Positions 16,617 to 25,217 of a stretch of 26,796 nt of DNA are shown here, one piece after another. A program made the translations under genes and the position numbers. Location: assembly GCA_040389165.1 (NCBI GenBank), contig JAZKAK010000023.1, positions 1-26,796 of the forward strand. The letters run 5' to 3'. A model generated the notes under the pieces. The model worked only from the letters and a program-made list of their open reading frames with translations, did not search any database and was not told where the DNA came from. This stretch comes from CAIOTO01 sp040389165. Its GTDB lineage: Bacteria; Pseudomonadota; Alphaproteobacteria; Paracaedibacterales; CAIOTO01. Every line of letters starts with the position of its first letter. Position 1 is the first letter of the stretch.

Positions 16617-17999
16617 ATGATGAGATATGAACAAAATATAACAGTTCGCCAAACCGCTGAACTTTCGATGACGCCGCGCTTGCAGCAGGCGATTGCTTTG
16701 CTGCAACTATCAACAGCTGAATTGAATGTTTATGTGGACCAGCAACTGCTGGAAAATCCACTTCTGTTGCAAGAACTGGATGATTCCCTGCATGCAAATG
16801 ATGATGACACCGATTTTGATGAAGGCTCAGATTCGTTTGAAGATCGTAATCAAGCTGTATCTGATGATGATAGCCAGGCACCGATGTGGAAAGCACAAAA
16901 GACCTTAGGTGAATATTTGATAGAACAAATTAATTTGGCATTTCAGGAAGAAGTTGATCAGTTAATTGCTTTTGAATTAATGATGTATCTTGATGAAGAT
17001 GGATTCTTAGATCACGAGTGGGTCGATGTAGCTACCGTATTAGAGGTAACAAAAGAGCAAGTGGAATACGTATTGAGCATTTTACAAACGTTTGATCCGC
17101 CTGGCATTTTTGCACGTTCTGTATCTGAATCGCTTAAAATACAGCTTATTGAGAAAAATGATACGGATGTCACGCAGCTTGATGTCATGTTGGATGCATT
17201 TCAACAATTGAATAATCATGATATTACAGAAGTGGTTCGAATGGCGCGTCTGAATTTAAGTGCCTTTCAGGATTTTCTTGGGCAACTGCGCCATCTGCAA
17301 TTTAGGCCTGCGCAGGCGTTTGTGCAAAATGATGTGGTTTCCAGTATTCTGCATGATGTGTGTGTGAAGCCTCAGCAAGACGGGACGTTAGCGGTTTATC
17401 TTAACGTTCATAATCAGCCACGTGTGCTTGTGAATAGCCAGTATTATAATGATATCAAGGGCAAAATTAATCGTGCCGAAGAACTGAGTTACCTTAAAGA
17501 AAAATTTGCATCGGCTAATTGGTTGATACAATCCTTGCAAAAGCGTGCAGTGACATTGCTGCAAGTATCGTCTGAAATTGTGCATTGGCAGCAAGACTTT
17601 TTTGCATCATCTAGCAACCCATTGAAACCAATGACACTTAAAGAAATTGCCGAAGCGGCAGGTGTGCACGAAAGTACGGTAAGTCGCGTGACGACGTCTA
17701 AGTACATTCAAACACCACGCGGTATGTTCGAGCTTAAGTCGTTGTTTGTAAGCTCTGTGGGTGTTAGAAATAACAACACAAATACGTCATCGAACGAAAT
17801 TCAAAACGCATTGAAGCAAGTCATACAAGAAGAGCAAAAGGCCAGTCCTTTGTCAGACGAGGATTTAGTTGGTATTTTGCAGTCAAAAGGATTGACTGTG
17901 GCCAGACGAACGATCGCTAAATATCGAACGATTTTGGGTATTGCGTCATCAAGTGATCGAAAGCGACATTATGCAATGAAGTTGACGTTGCGGCGGTAG
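16617..17999 (+). CDS. rpoN: RNA polymerase sigma-54 factor
   Basis: The alternative sigma factor that needs AAA+ enhancer-binding activators and reads -24/-12 promoters. Region I (about 1-50) is Gln/Leu-rich (TPRLQQAIALLQLS). It is followed by an acidic region II (about 55-90, rich in Asp and Glu). The core-binding region comes next, then a helix-turn-helix with TLKEIAEAAGVHESTVSRV and the RpoN box ARRTIAKYR at 429-437. At 460 residues it is full length. ATG codons at 16617 and 16620 are both possible, and neither has a clear ribosome site. The usual downstream hpf/ptsN genes are absent; a MITE and a small ORF follow instead. Confidence 0.96.
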   Translation: MMRYEQNITVRQTAELSMTPRLQQAIALLQLSTAELNVYVDQQLLENPLLLQELDDSLHANDDDTDFDEGSDSFEDRNQAVSDDDSQAPMWKAQKTLGEYLIEQINLAFQEEVDQLIAFELMMYLDEDGFLDHEWVDVATVLEVTKEQVEYVLSILQTFDPPGIFARSVSESLKIQLIEKNDTDVTQLDVMLDAFQQLNNHDITEVVRMARLNLSAFQDFLGQLRHLQFRPAQAFVQNDVVSSILHDVCVKPQQDGTLAVYLNVHNQPRVLVNSQYYNDIKGKINRAEELSYLKEKFASANWLIQSLQKRAVTLLQVSSEIVHWQQDFFASSSNPLKPMTLKEIAEAAGVHESTVSRVTTSKYIQTPRGMFELKSLFVSSVGVRNNNTNTSSNEIQNALKQVIQEEQKASPLSDEDLVGILQSKGLTVARRTIAKYRTILGIASSSDRKRHYAMKLTLRR

Positions 18000-18084
18000 A
18001 GTGGAGATGAATATTACGGCATGTTTTTGTAATTTTACACGATAAAAAAGAACATTAAGTTATTCTGAATTAAGCTAGCGCTGT

Positions 18085-18265
18085 CAAAGCAAGCATGCTA
18101 CCCGTCACTTTTTGTCACTCCACCCTTGTCATTCCCGCGGAGGCGGGAATCCAGAAAAGCCCCTTTAAAAACCGTGAGTTTGGGGAGAGCTAAACAGCCT
18201 GGATCCCCGCCTCCGCGGGAATGACAGTAAGAAAAATAAAAGTGACGGGTAGCATGCAAAGCAAG
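18085..18265. mobile_element. 163-bp MITE with 9-bp target duplication
   Basis: The element spans 18094-18256. Its ends are perfect 19-bp terminal inverted repeats: CATGCTACCCGTCACTTTT at 18094-18112 and its reverse complement at 18238-18256. The directly flanking 9-mer CAAAGCAAG occurs at 18085-18093 and 18257-18265, a clean target-site duplication. Inside is a second inverted pair, 18128-18154 and 18199-18225, 26 of 27 matching, each holding GTCATTCCCGCGGAGGCGGG or its complement, which resembles palindromic repeats common in proteobacteria. There is no transposase, so it must be moved in trans. The inner hairpin may also end rpoN transcription. Confidence 0.92.
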
Positions 18266-18649
18266 TTAGAAATATTCCCTGATTTTATGAGTGTAATTTT
18301 TATTGATTTCATATTCTTTAGCCGCCTTTTATTTGAACGGAGCCATTTACTTCATGCACGTTGTGAAAAAGATATTACTATAAAAGAATGGATAGATAAT
18401 TACATAGCGACCACGGGTCAAGAAATAAGCAATATTATATTTATCGATAATTTGATGGCGCACTGCACAGAAATTGCCTGTTCGACAGAGCTTTCTTCTT
18501 GCGAACGAATTTCCTTTGAGCATAATGCATACAAAAAATATTTTGAAAAACATTATAGAACTGTATTGAAGCGCCAATTATTAGATGCATATCATCATGG
18601 TTCTGCAATTTCGGATGCAGCTATTCTTGATGAAATCCATGACCTTTAA
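18254..18649 (+). CDS. Hypothetical protein whose start lies in the MITE
   Basis: A small protein of 131 residues from ATG 18254, 142 from ATG 18221, or 120 from ATG 18287. The first two starts lie inside the MITE; 18254-18256 is the last triplet of its right terminal repeat. Before insertion the frame had a TAG at 18076-18078 and no ATG, GTG or TTG ahead of 18287, so the original start was probably 18287. None has a good ribosome site. The N-terminus from 18287 is hydrophobic (SVIFIDFIFFSRLLF), the rest mixed charged with five Cys. I do not recognise a family. It may be a decaying or a real lineage-specific gene. Confidence 0.45.
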   Translation: MQSKLEIFPDFMSVIFIDFIFFSRLLFERSHLLHARCEKDITIKEWIDNYIATTGQEISNIIFIDNLMAHCTEIACSTELSSCERISFEHNAYKKYFEKHYRTVLKRQLLDAYHHGSAISDAAILDEIHDL

Positions 18650-18684
18650 AATCCGTATTAAGTCATTTGGCGTCAAACTATTGC

Positions 18685-18714
18685 TTGCAGTAGTGGCCCC
18701 ATTTGCGGTATAGT
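18685..18714 (+). promoter_or_regulatory. Sigma-70-type promoter of rpmE-uvrD
   Basis: TTGCAG at 18685-18690 and TATAGT at 18709-18714 are separated by 18 nt, with start of transcription expected about 25 nt before the rpmE ATG. Confidence 0.55.
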
Positions 18715-18745
18715 TCTAACAAAGTTTTTATGTGAAGAAGTAATT

Positions 18746-18979
18746 ATGAAAGAAGGAATTCACCCAGAGTATCACGGCATCACTGTCGTTTTTACCGATG
18801 GAACATCATTTAATACACGTACAACATGGGGCAAAGAAGGCGATACAATGCGTCTTGATATTGATCCATTGTCTCACCCAGCATGGACAGGCGCTAGCCA
18901 TCGTTTGATGGATACAGCAGGTCAATTAAGCAAGTTCGGTAAGCGTTACCAAAACTTCGGTTTAGCTGCTAAGGAATAA
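18746..18979 (+). CDS. rpmE: 50S ribosomal protein L31
   Basis: A component of the large ribosomal subunit at the bridge to the 30S head. The 77-residue protein starts MKEGIHPEYHGITVVFTDG and contains TRTTWGKEGDTMRLDIDP and HPAWTG, strong matches to alphaproteobacterial L31. It has no Cys at all, so it is the zinc-free (C-minus) type. GAAG precedes the ATG. The stop is followed after 2 nt by uvrD, so they are one operon. Confidence 0.95.
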   Translation: MKEGIHPEYHGITVVFTDGTSFNTRTTWGKEGDTMRLDIDPLSHPAWTGASHRLMDTAGQLSKFGKRYQNFGLAAKE

Positions 18980-18981
18980 CG

Positions 18982-21309
18982 ATGACTGTTGCAGCTGCGA
19001 CCGCTATGGCTCCGGCTGCCGCATATCCGTATCTCGAGGCTCTTAATGAGCCTCAACGCGAAGCCGTCCTTAAAACCGATGGCGCGCTCCTTGTGTTGGC
19101 AGGTGCCGGCACTGGCAAGACACGTGTTCTCACCACACGAATTGCCCACATTTTAAATCAACGACTCGCTTATCCCAATCAAATATTAGCCGTTACCTTT
19201 ACGAACAAAGCGTCGAGCGAAATGCGTGAACGTATAACGCGTTTGCTTGGGCATCCTGCCGATGGCATGTGGGTTGGTACATTCCATTCGTTGGCTGTGC
19301 GTATCTTGCGCCGTCATGCAGAGGTTGTTGGCTTATCATCTAATTTTACTATTCTTGACAGCGATGATCAGCTGCGTTTGATTAAGCAATTGATTAAAGC
19401 TGAAAATCTTGATGACAAGCAATTCCCGCCCAGATCCATCGCATCGGCTATTAATCGTTTGAAAGATAAAGGGCTTAAGCCAGATCGTGCGCAAGGGATT
19501 GAAAATGACCTAATCGTGCGGCTGTACAAAGACTATCAAGAACGGCTTGTTATTTTAAATGCGGCTGATTTTGGTGATTTATTGATGCATAATCTAACCA
19601 TATTTCAAGAAAAACCAGAAATTCTCAAACAGTATCAACAACAATTTAAATATTTGTTGGTGGACGAATATCAAGATACGAATAGCGCGCAATATTTATG
19701 GCTTCGGCTGCTTGCGCAGGGCACAAACAATCTTTGTTGTGTTGGCGATGACGACCAATCTATTTATGGCTGGCGTGGCGCAGAGGTTGGCAATATCTTG
19801 CGTTTTGAAAAAGATTTCCCAGGCGCGACCCTTATTCGACTTGAGCAGAATTACCGCTCAACAGCACCTATTTTGGCAGCAGCGAGTGGTTTGATTTCGC
19901 ATAATCATGATCGTTACGGTAAAACACTCTGGACAGACCAAGGTGACGGCGAGCCGATTCGCATTCGTGGTTGTTATGACAGCGCGGAAGAAGCACGCTA
20001 CGTAGGTGACGAAATTGAAACATTCCAACGAAATGGCGATATGCTGAATTCGATGGCTATTTTGGTTCGTGCTGGTTTTCAAACACGTGAATTTGAAGAG
20101 CGCTTTATGCGTATGGGTATCGCGTATCGTGTTATTGGTGGTCTTCGTTTTTATGAGCGACAAGAAATCCGTGATTCGATGGCATATTTGCGTTTGCTCG
20201 TTCAATCGAATGATGGCCTTGCATTTGAACGCATCATTAACCTACCGCGACGTGGCATCGGTGACACAACGCTGCAGCATCTGCATTTATTTGCGCGTGA
20301 GCAAGGAATATCACTACCGACTGCTGCACGTTATGCAATAGAGCAAGCTACAGACGAAATTCCACTTCGTGCTGCTGCCCGCACCGCGCTTCGTCAATTC
20401 TTTGTTGATCTTGATCGATGGCGGCTTGCCCTTGAAACGATGCCTCATGTGGATGTTATCAAAATGGTGCTTGATGAATCTGGGTATACAGGCATGTGGC
20501 TGCAGGACAAATCACCGGACGCCGCTGGGCGCATAGAAAACTTAAAAGAATTTGTACAAGCGATCAGTCAATTTGAAACACTTGGCGAATTTTTAGAACA
20601 TGTTAGCTTGGTACTGGATACCAATAATCCGAATACGGATGATATGGTTACGTTGATGACTTTGCATGCTGCTAAGGGACTTGAATTTAACACGGTGTTC
20701 CTTTCTGGTTGGGAGGAGGGGCTTTTCCCTCACCCACGCGCGCTTGGTGAGGCTGGTGGCGGCGGGCTAGAGGAAGAGCGACGTTTGGCTTATGTTGGGC
20801 TGAGCCGTGCACGCACACGTGCACTCATTTCGTATGCCTATCAGCGCCGTCAACCGCAAGGGTGGCAAAGTGCGCAGCCCTCGCGATTTATTCGCGAAAT
20901 CCCCGCTGAAGTTGTGATTCATCAAAACCCAGGTGGACACGATGTTCGCAATGCCGAGGTCTACGGTGTTACGACCAGTTCACTACGTCAGTATGAACGT
21001 GATCAAAATGGACGCGAAATACAAGGGTACGGGCAAGGTGCTAAAGGATACAGTCAAGGCTATGACAGGACGCCTTTCAAAGATCATCAATCATCTGTAT
21101 ATAGCCCTGCCGCTGAAAAAGCGTTAAGACCAAGAACCGTTCAAGCAGAATCGCTTCACGCCACGCATTCATTCAAAACAGGTGATCGCGTGAGCCACTC
21201 TAAATTTGGACAAGGAAATGTGTTGGCGTTTGAAGGCGACAAGTTGTTGATTCAGTTCGATACGCAGGGCCTTAAGAAAATCATCGCGAGCTTTGTGGAT
21301 CAGGCGTAA
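18982..21309 (+). CDS. uvrD: UvrD/PcrA/Rep-family DNA helicase
   Basis: A superfamily 1A 3'-5' helicase for excision and mismatch repair and for clearing RecA or stalled polymerase. Motifs: LNEPQREAV (Q motif, 21-29), Walker A GAGTGKT (41-47), TFTNKASSEM (72-81), LVDEYQDTN (226-234), GDDDQSIYGWRGA (255-267), LEQNYRS, and near the C-terminal third TLHAAKGLEF and YVGLSRAR. The 775-residue length is normal. The last 45 residues (GDRVSHSKFGQGNVLAFEGDK region) form the Tudor-like tail seen in PcrA/UvrD, which binds RNA polymerase. The N-terminal Ala-rich 17 residues are extra; AAGGA 6 nt before 18982 supports this start, and residue 9 is an alternative Met. Confidence 0.95.
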   Translation: MTVAAATAMAPAAAYPYLEALNEPQREAVLKTDGALLVLAGAGTGKTRVLTTRIAHILNQRLAYPNQILAVTFTNKASSEMRERITRLLGHPADGMWVGTFHSLAVRILRRHAEVVGLSSNFTILDSDDQLRLIKQLIKAENLDDKQFPPRSIASAINRLKDKGLKPDRAQGIENDLIVRLYKDYQERLVILNAADFGDLLMHNLTIFQEKPEILKQYQQQFKYLLVDEYQDTNSAQYLWLRLLAQGTNNLCCVGDDDQSIYGWRGAEVGNILRFEKDFPGATLIRLEQNYRSTAPILAAASGLISHNHDRYGKTLWTDQGDGEPIRIRGCYDSAEEARYVGDEIETFQRNGDMLNSMAILVRAGFQTREFEERFMRMGIAYRVIGGLRFYERQEIRDSMAYLRLLVQSNDGLAFERIINLPRRGIGDTTLQHLHLFAREQGISLPTAARYAIEQATDEIPLRAAARTALRQFFVDLDRWRLALETMPHVDVIKMVLDESGYTGMWLQDKSPDAAGRIENLKEFVQAISQFETLGEFLEHVSLVLDTNNPNTDDMVTLMTLHAAKGLEFNTVFLSGWEEGLFPHPRALGEAGGGGLEEERRLAYVGLSRARTRALISYAYQRRQPQGWQSAQPSRFIREIPAEVVIHQNPGGHDVRNAEVYGVTTSSLRQYERDQNGREIQGYGQGAKGYSQGYDRTPFKDHQSSVYSPAAEKALRPRTVQAESLHATHSFKTGDRVSHSKFGQGNVLAFEGDKLLIQFDTQGLKKIIASFVDQA

Positions 21310-21352
21310 GAACAAGTCACTCTCATTACGCTCATGTATGAATAGTGCAGCG

Positions 21353-21586
21353 CTACGCAATTTCTTTTGAAAACAGAATAATAAGCACATAAACACCAAA
21401 CAGAACCGTCGTTACAGCTGTAACGATAAGCAGTTTCATTTTAATATTTGGATTCAACGGTGCGCCGACATCACAGCCAACAATGGGCGCGTGGTCTTGT
21501 TTAATGCCGATGGGAAGCACTATGAACAGTACAACCCACCACGTGATAAAGTAGGTAACAATACTTGACATGAGGGTTAATTGCAC
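21353..21586 (-). CDS. DUF1467 family membrane protein
   Basis: A 77-residue inner membrane protein with two hydrophobic helices (about 6-26 and 50-72). The pattern YFITWWVVLFIVLPIGIK then a loop GCDVGAPLNPNIKMKL is typical of the DUF1467 family, which is largely alphaproteobacterial and has no known function. I choose the GTG at 21586 because AAAGGAG sits 6 nt before it; the ATG at 21571 has no such site. It lies 11 nt behind hemY and is probably co-transcribed. Confidence 0.8.
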   Translation of the reverse strand: MQLTLMSSIVTYFITWWVVLFIVLPIGIKQDHAPIVGCDVGAPLNPNIKMKLLIVTAVTTVLFGVYVLIILFSKEIA

Positions 21587-21597
21587 GCGATGCTCCT

Positions 21598-22953
21598 TTA
21601 AATAATCCGAGAGTGCGTAATTGCTTCCATGCTGCTAAGCGGAGCAGGTGCGCTAAGGGATGTTTTTTTCCATGAGATGCTACCAAATTGTCCACATGCA
21701 GAACAGTAGGCATCCCACGTCGGCGCCACATGATTGCAGTTTTTGCATGTCCATTCCCATTCATGATGAATTTCAGCAAGCTTAGTGCGCCAGAAATCGG
21801 CTTTGAATCCTTGGTCAGGGTATTCGCGGTGCTCGATTTCAATCATCATTTGATACGTGTTTTTTGTTGGTGTGTCTTGCAAAAGTGGTTGAATGTGGTG
21901 TCGCGCTTGTCCCCACAAGTCAGCATCAAGTGCAGCTTTGGTGAGCAACCAATAGCTCTCTTCATGGTGCGGGTGGTGCGCTGTTAGTTTTTCGATTTTC
22001 TTGTAAACCTCGAGTGGCTCTGATGCGTTGTGAATATGAAGCCATGTTTCCGCTAATAATCGATGTGGGGCTAGTTTATAACTGCGCCCGATGATTCGTA
22101 ATGCTTTTTGCTTTTGCTGATGATTTTGAAGGGCATACGCAAAATCCGATGTAACAACCGGGTTCTCAGGCATCATTTCGTACGTATTCTTGAGTAACTC
22201 GAGTTGTTGTGATTCGGTTAATTTTACGTATGTATTGTGCTTTAGTTTTATCCAGAGCAACAAACCTTGATGCATAAGTGCATCGGCCTTCGGCAAATGG
22301 CGATAAAAGGGTAGCATGTCAATCGCTTTATTCGTCGAATCAACAAGGGCTAGCTTTAAAGAATTGAGCTCAAGCTGTTTAAGCACCCAAGGCGAATCAG
22401 GGCGAATTTCATAGAGTTGTTCTAAATAAGATTGTGCACGTGCCCAGTCTTGACGTTCTATGGCAAGCAGGACGGATCCTCTAAGGCCGAGGAACCTAAG
22501 CGATGGCCGTTCGGACATAAGCGCAAACGTGCTTTGTGCAAGCGCATAATCTTTTGTTAAATAGGATGTTTGGCCAGTCAGGAAAAGTGCTAACGGATGA
22601 TTAGGTGATAAACCCCGCGCAAGATCTGCATAGCTTTGTGCTTCCTCTGGTTGTTGTGCGGCAATAGCTGTTAGACCTTCAATGACGATGTCTTCAAATT
22701 TCTTAAGGCGTCTTTGTTTGAAAAAACCTTTCGTACGATTAGGAATGTCTTTAAACCAGCACCAGCCGTGATGAATAAGAATAAGAATCGAGACGAGGAT
22801 AAACAAACCAGCAAGTAATAAGGCTACTGGCATTTTTGTTTTATACCCAATCCATTCAATAGTAAATTGACCGGGATAGAGCGTTAAAAATACAATGAAA
22901 AGACAAATAATTGCTAATTTTAAGAAAAAACGTGATCCGTGCAGAATGCCCAT
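21598..22953 (-). CDS. hemY: HemY-like membrane TPR protein
   Basis: A member of the HemY N-terminal domain family (not protoporphyrinogen oxidase), an inner membrane protein linked by gene context to heme/tetrapyrrole synthesis; its molecular role is unclear. The 451-residue protein has two transmembrane helices (about 9-26 and 42-60) and a helical repeat region (about 90-390) with TPR-like pairs such as PNHPLALFLTGQ and RQDWARAQSYLEQL. A small zinc-ribbon-like end has Cys403, Cys406, Cys417 and Cys420 in CKNC...CSAC. The ATG overlaps the mic60-like stop codon (TAATG), with AAAGGTGA just upstream, so the two are translationally coupled. Confidence 0.88.
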   Translation of the reverse strand: MGILHGSRFFLKLAIICLFIVFLTLYPGQFTIEWIGYKTKMPVALLLAGLFILVSILILIHHGWCWFKDIPNRTKGFFKQRRLKKFEDIVIEGLTAIAAQQPEEAQSYADLARGLSPNHPLALFLTGQTSYLTKDYALAQSTFALMSERPSLRFLGLRGSVLLAIERQDWARAQSYLEQLYEIRPDSPWVLKQLELNSLKLALVDSTNKAIDMLPFYRHLPKADALMHQGLLLWIKLKHNTYVKLTESQQLELLKNTYEMMPENPVVTSDFAYALQNHQQKQKALRIIGRSYKLAPHRLLAETWLHIHNASEPLEVYKKIEKLTAHHPHHEESYWLLTKAALDADLWGQARHHIQPLLQDTPTKNTYQMMIEIEHREYPDQGFKADFWRTKLAEIHHEWEWTCKNCNHVAPTWDAYCSACGQFGSISWKKTSLSAPAPLSSMEAITHSRII

Positions 22954-23945
22954 TAGTTCACCTTTTTGATAAGAATTGGCGCAAGGCGTTGATGCAGAAC
23001 TTCAATTTTCTGTTCAATTGATAAACGCATTTCCGCACTCATTAACCATTGATCAAATGCTGGTTTTGCGTACGTCCCTAGTGTTTTTATGGTTTTAATC
23101 GCAGCATCAAATTGATGCTTTTCGATGTGCTCGACGGCTTGCTCAATTGCTTTTATAAGTGCTGTTTTTTGAGTGGGATCAGCAACAGTAATTGTTACCT
23201 GGTCTGTACGTTCAAGCGAAATATGGCTTTTTGCTTTTTCCCAAAGAGTGCTAATCCATGAGTCTTTTGCAGCGATTGCGCCTGTTTCATTCGCAGTGTT
23301 GTATTGTGCGCCCATTAATTTTTCTTTGATGATAAGTAATTCGGCAGCGAGCTTATCGAAAGTTGTTGTTTTTTTAGATGCCTCATTCACCAATGCATGC
23401 ACGGCCATGAGGGTCTCTTTGTTGTCTGCAATAAATGGGTCTAAAGCATGTAATTGTTCTTCAAAAGGCTCACCTTTTTCAAAATGTTTTAATAAAATAT
23501 TCCATTGTGTTGAGATTTCACTTGATTCTGGAACCACGAGGCTTGACGCAGGGGTGGATACACGGTCATGGAGTGCTTTTACTTGGTCTGACAAGCTATG
23601 TACAGCTTCTTTTAGAGCCGCGATATCTTGTTGAGTTTGCGCTGTTAACGCTGTTAATTCTTTTCCTCTTTCATCTTGAATGACGTGAATACGGTCAATC
23701 TCGCTTCGTATTTTTTGAATATGTTTAACAGATGGAAATAAGAAATGTTCGATTTCAGGACCAAAGAAGGGAAGCGTTGCAATTACACCGCCCCAGAGAA
23801 TGACGTTTAATACACATGTTATTAGGAGTGTTTTTGCCAATTGAGGGAAAAACCAATGCTTTTCCTGTGGCGCTTTGGGGGGATGCGCAGTGGCTGGGTT
23901 GTGGGAATGCGTTGAATTCGTATTTGTTGTCATTGGTAACTCCAT
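22953..23945 (-). CDS. Mitofilin/Mic60-like inner membrane protein
   Basis: Alphaproteobacterial Mic60/mitofilin-like proteins sit in the inner membrane with a large periplasmic coiled coil and are usually encoded next to hemY, after hemD. This 330-residue protein has a His/Pro-rich cytoplasmic start, one transmembrane helix (about 38-61) and a coiled coil (about 73-130). The C-terminal segment HQFDAAIKTIKTLGTYAKPAFDQW fits the mitofilin signature. ATG 23945 has GGAA 5 nt upstream; the Met at residue 5 also has GGAG before it, so the start could be either. The stop overlaps the hemY start. Identification rests on architecture, C-terminal pattern and context. Confidence 0.8.
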   Translation of the reverse strand: MELPMTTNTNSTHSHNPATAHPPKAPQEKHWFFPQLAKTLLITCVLNVILWGGVIATLPFFGPEIEHFLFPSVKHIQKIRSEIDRIHVIQDERGKELTALTAQTQQDIAALKEAVHSLSDQVKALHDRVSTPASSLVVPESSEISTQWNILLKHFEKGEPFEEQLHALDPFIADNKETLMAVHALVNEASKKTTTFDKLAAELLIIKEKLMGAQYNTANETGAIAAKDSWISTLWEKAKSHISLERTDQVTITVADPTQKTALIKAIEQAVEHIEKHQFDAAIKTIKTLGTYAKPAFDQWLMSAEMRLSIEQKIEVLHQRLAPILIKKVN

Positions 23946-24186
23946 TGTAATTCCACGTGTTTTGTAATGCCCAACGTTATCATAGAAAAGCGTTGGCGGA
24001 TGTGACGACCTGCTCTTCCTGCGGCGTCATTTCTGGACTTGACCCCCCAGGTGGATTTATTGTCGCACCCTTAAATGGGGTTCGCAAGGACAGATGGTGG
24101 TTTTCTGGCCGTTATCTCGTCCCTTATACGTTAACGATAAATTCAATGGATGTCGATGGGTATAACGTTTTGAGAACCTAATGAAA

Positions 24187-24212
24187 GGTGTGATTTATCA
24201 AAAGATAACACC
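24187..24212 (-). terminator. Possible terminator hairpin after aox
   Basis: On the minus strand GGTGT and TATC pair with GATA and ACACC around a TTTT loop, with a four-base bulge, starting 10 nt after the aox stop. The following TTTCATT is only a weak U-tract. Confidence 0.4.
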
Positions 24213-24221
24213 GAATCTAAA

Positions 24222-24848
24222 TTACTTATTTTTTGAGAGAGAATCCGCAAAGCTATGATTACGGTCACGATGATGAATTTCATCTTGTCTTGCAGCAATT
24301 ACCACTTCTCTTAAACAGGCATTTTCAGGCAGTTTCCAATAAGTTATAGCAATTTCGGGCGCAGCAACATTTTTAATTCTTTTATCGTCGATCTCTTTTA
24401 GATATTGTGTGTAAGAAATGACGGCTTCTTCCTCGAGATACCCAACGATGCGATGCGCTGTTTTGGATGATAAAATATACAATGCGAAATAAGCTGCAAA
24501 AAACCACATTTGCACAAAAATAATCAAAAAACGCTCAAACCAATTGGGTTGTGCAATTTGAATAAACGTCATCAAATGCATGCGTTCATTTTCTGCTTCA
24601 TCGAGAAGCTCTTTAATCCAGCCTTTATCGTCTTTGCACGCTCTAAGGCTTCTTAAATGCTGAAACATGCCACCAACCATGCCAGGAACCCCGGCTACGG
24701 TCTCAAGCACAACTGCGCGATTTCCATATCGTTTGGCAAAAAATAGGTCTGCAAAGAATCGCAAGAATTTAATAAACCCATATGCGATATAGTCAGTGAT
24801 GCAGTTGGGAGGACGGTGGGTAATAAGGTCGTTGTCAAGGGAATTCAT
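24222..24848 (-). CDS. aox: Alternative oxidase (ubiquinol oxidase, diiron)
   Basis: A monotopic inner-membrane enzyme that oxidises ubiquinol and reduces oxygen to water without heme, copper or proton pumping; it is cyanide-resistant. The family motifs are unmistakable: LETVAGVPGMVGGM, LDEAENERMHLM, GYLEEEAV and DEIHHRDRNH. Numbered from the TTG at 24863, the iron ligands are Glu54, Glu93, His96, Glu144, Glu195 and His198, all present, with spacing like the trypanosome enzyme apart from a 2-residue shift before the last pair. I prefer ATG 24848 (208 residues); TTG 24863 adds five residues and neither has a ribosome site. A TATACT box lies at 24883-24888. The gene lies between a hemD remnant and mic60-hemY, an unusual position. 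Confidence 0.95.
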   Translation of the reverse strand: MNSLDNDLITHRPPNCITDYIAYGFIKFLRFFADLFFAKRYGNRAVVLETVAGVPGMVGGMFQHLRSLRACKDDKGWIKELLDEAENERMHLMTFIQIAQPNWFERFLIIFVQMWFFAAYFALYILSSKTAHRIVGYLEEEAVISYTQYLKEIDDKRIKNVAAPEIAITYWKLPENACLREVVIAARQDEIHHRDRNHSFADSLSKNK

Positions 24849-24882
24849 TTTTATATTCGCCAATTATAAATTATTTGAATTT

Positions 24883-24888
24883 AGTATA
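24883..24888 (-). promoter_or_regulatory. Possible -10 box for aox
   Basis: TATACT on the minus strand, 35 nt from the preferred ATG. No good -35 box is visible at 16-18 nt, so it could be an activator-dependent or weak promoter. Confidence 0.3.
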
Positions 24889-24950
24889 CGTTCATTGTGT
24901 TAAAAATGTATGAATAAATGCATTTTAGATAAATCAACGAAATCAGCTAA

Positions 24951-25217
24951 TTAAGAGGAAGGGATGTTTATTTCTTTCCAAGCTAACACTCGGACTTCAT
25001 CAGCAATCGCATTACTTAAGCAAAGTGCAGTGATGGATGGCGTATAGTGAATGAGATTGTGCGCTCTTAGTAAATCAAGCGTCACACGTGCGCTATATTC
25101 TGAGTAAAATGTGATAGCAGTTATTTTTCCACTGTAAGCGACTACTACCGCTTTCGGCAATACACAGTCTTCAAGAGATTCGTTTATAAAAAAACCTGAA
25201 ATTGTATTTTTAAGCAA
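24951..25217 (-). pseudogene. hemD: hemD (uroporphyrinogen-III synthase) remnant
   Basis: The frame from TTG 25217 encodes 88 residues. Residues about 23-82 (PKAVVVAYSGKI, ITFYSEYSARVTLDLL, ALCLSNAIADEV, WKEINIP) match the second half of HemD, which usually reads as FYSPRSA..F..LL then ALCLSPAVAEAL and a final W..V. HemD is normally about 230-260 residues. Here the first half is missing or in other frames, and an in-frame TAA ends it early, followed in the same frame by more plausible sequence (LADFVDL). Upstream, 25218-25360 has stops in the same frame. Position next to mic60-hemY supports the call, since hemD is the usual upstream neighbour. Functional uroporphyrinogen-III synthase is very unlikely from this locus. 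Confidence 0.6.

Noticed and set aside
22308..22322. GGGTAGCATG, matching the end of the MITE terminal repeat
   Set aside because: Only ten bases, inside the conserved hemY frame, with no partner end or duplication; chance match.
23957..24181. 74-codon plus-strand frame from GTG with a CSSC motif
   Set aside because: No ribosome site or recognisable family. The bases near 24027-24054 look like a degenerate palindromic repeat (CTGGACTTGACC followed by CCAG), so the 276-nt gap is better seen as non-coding.
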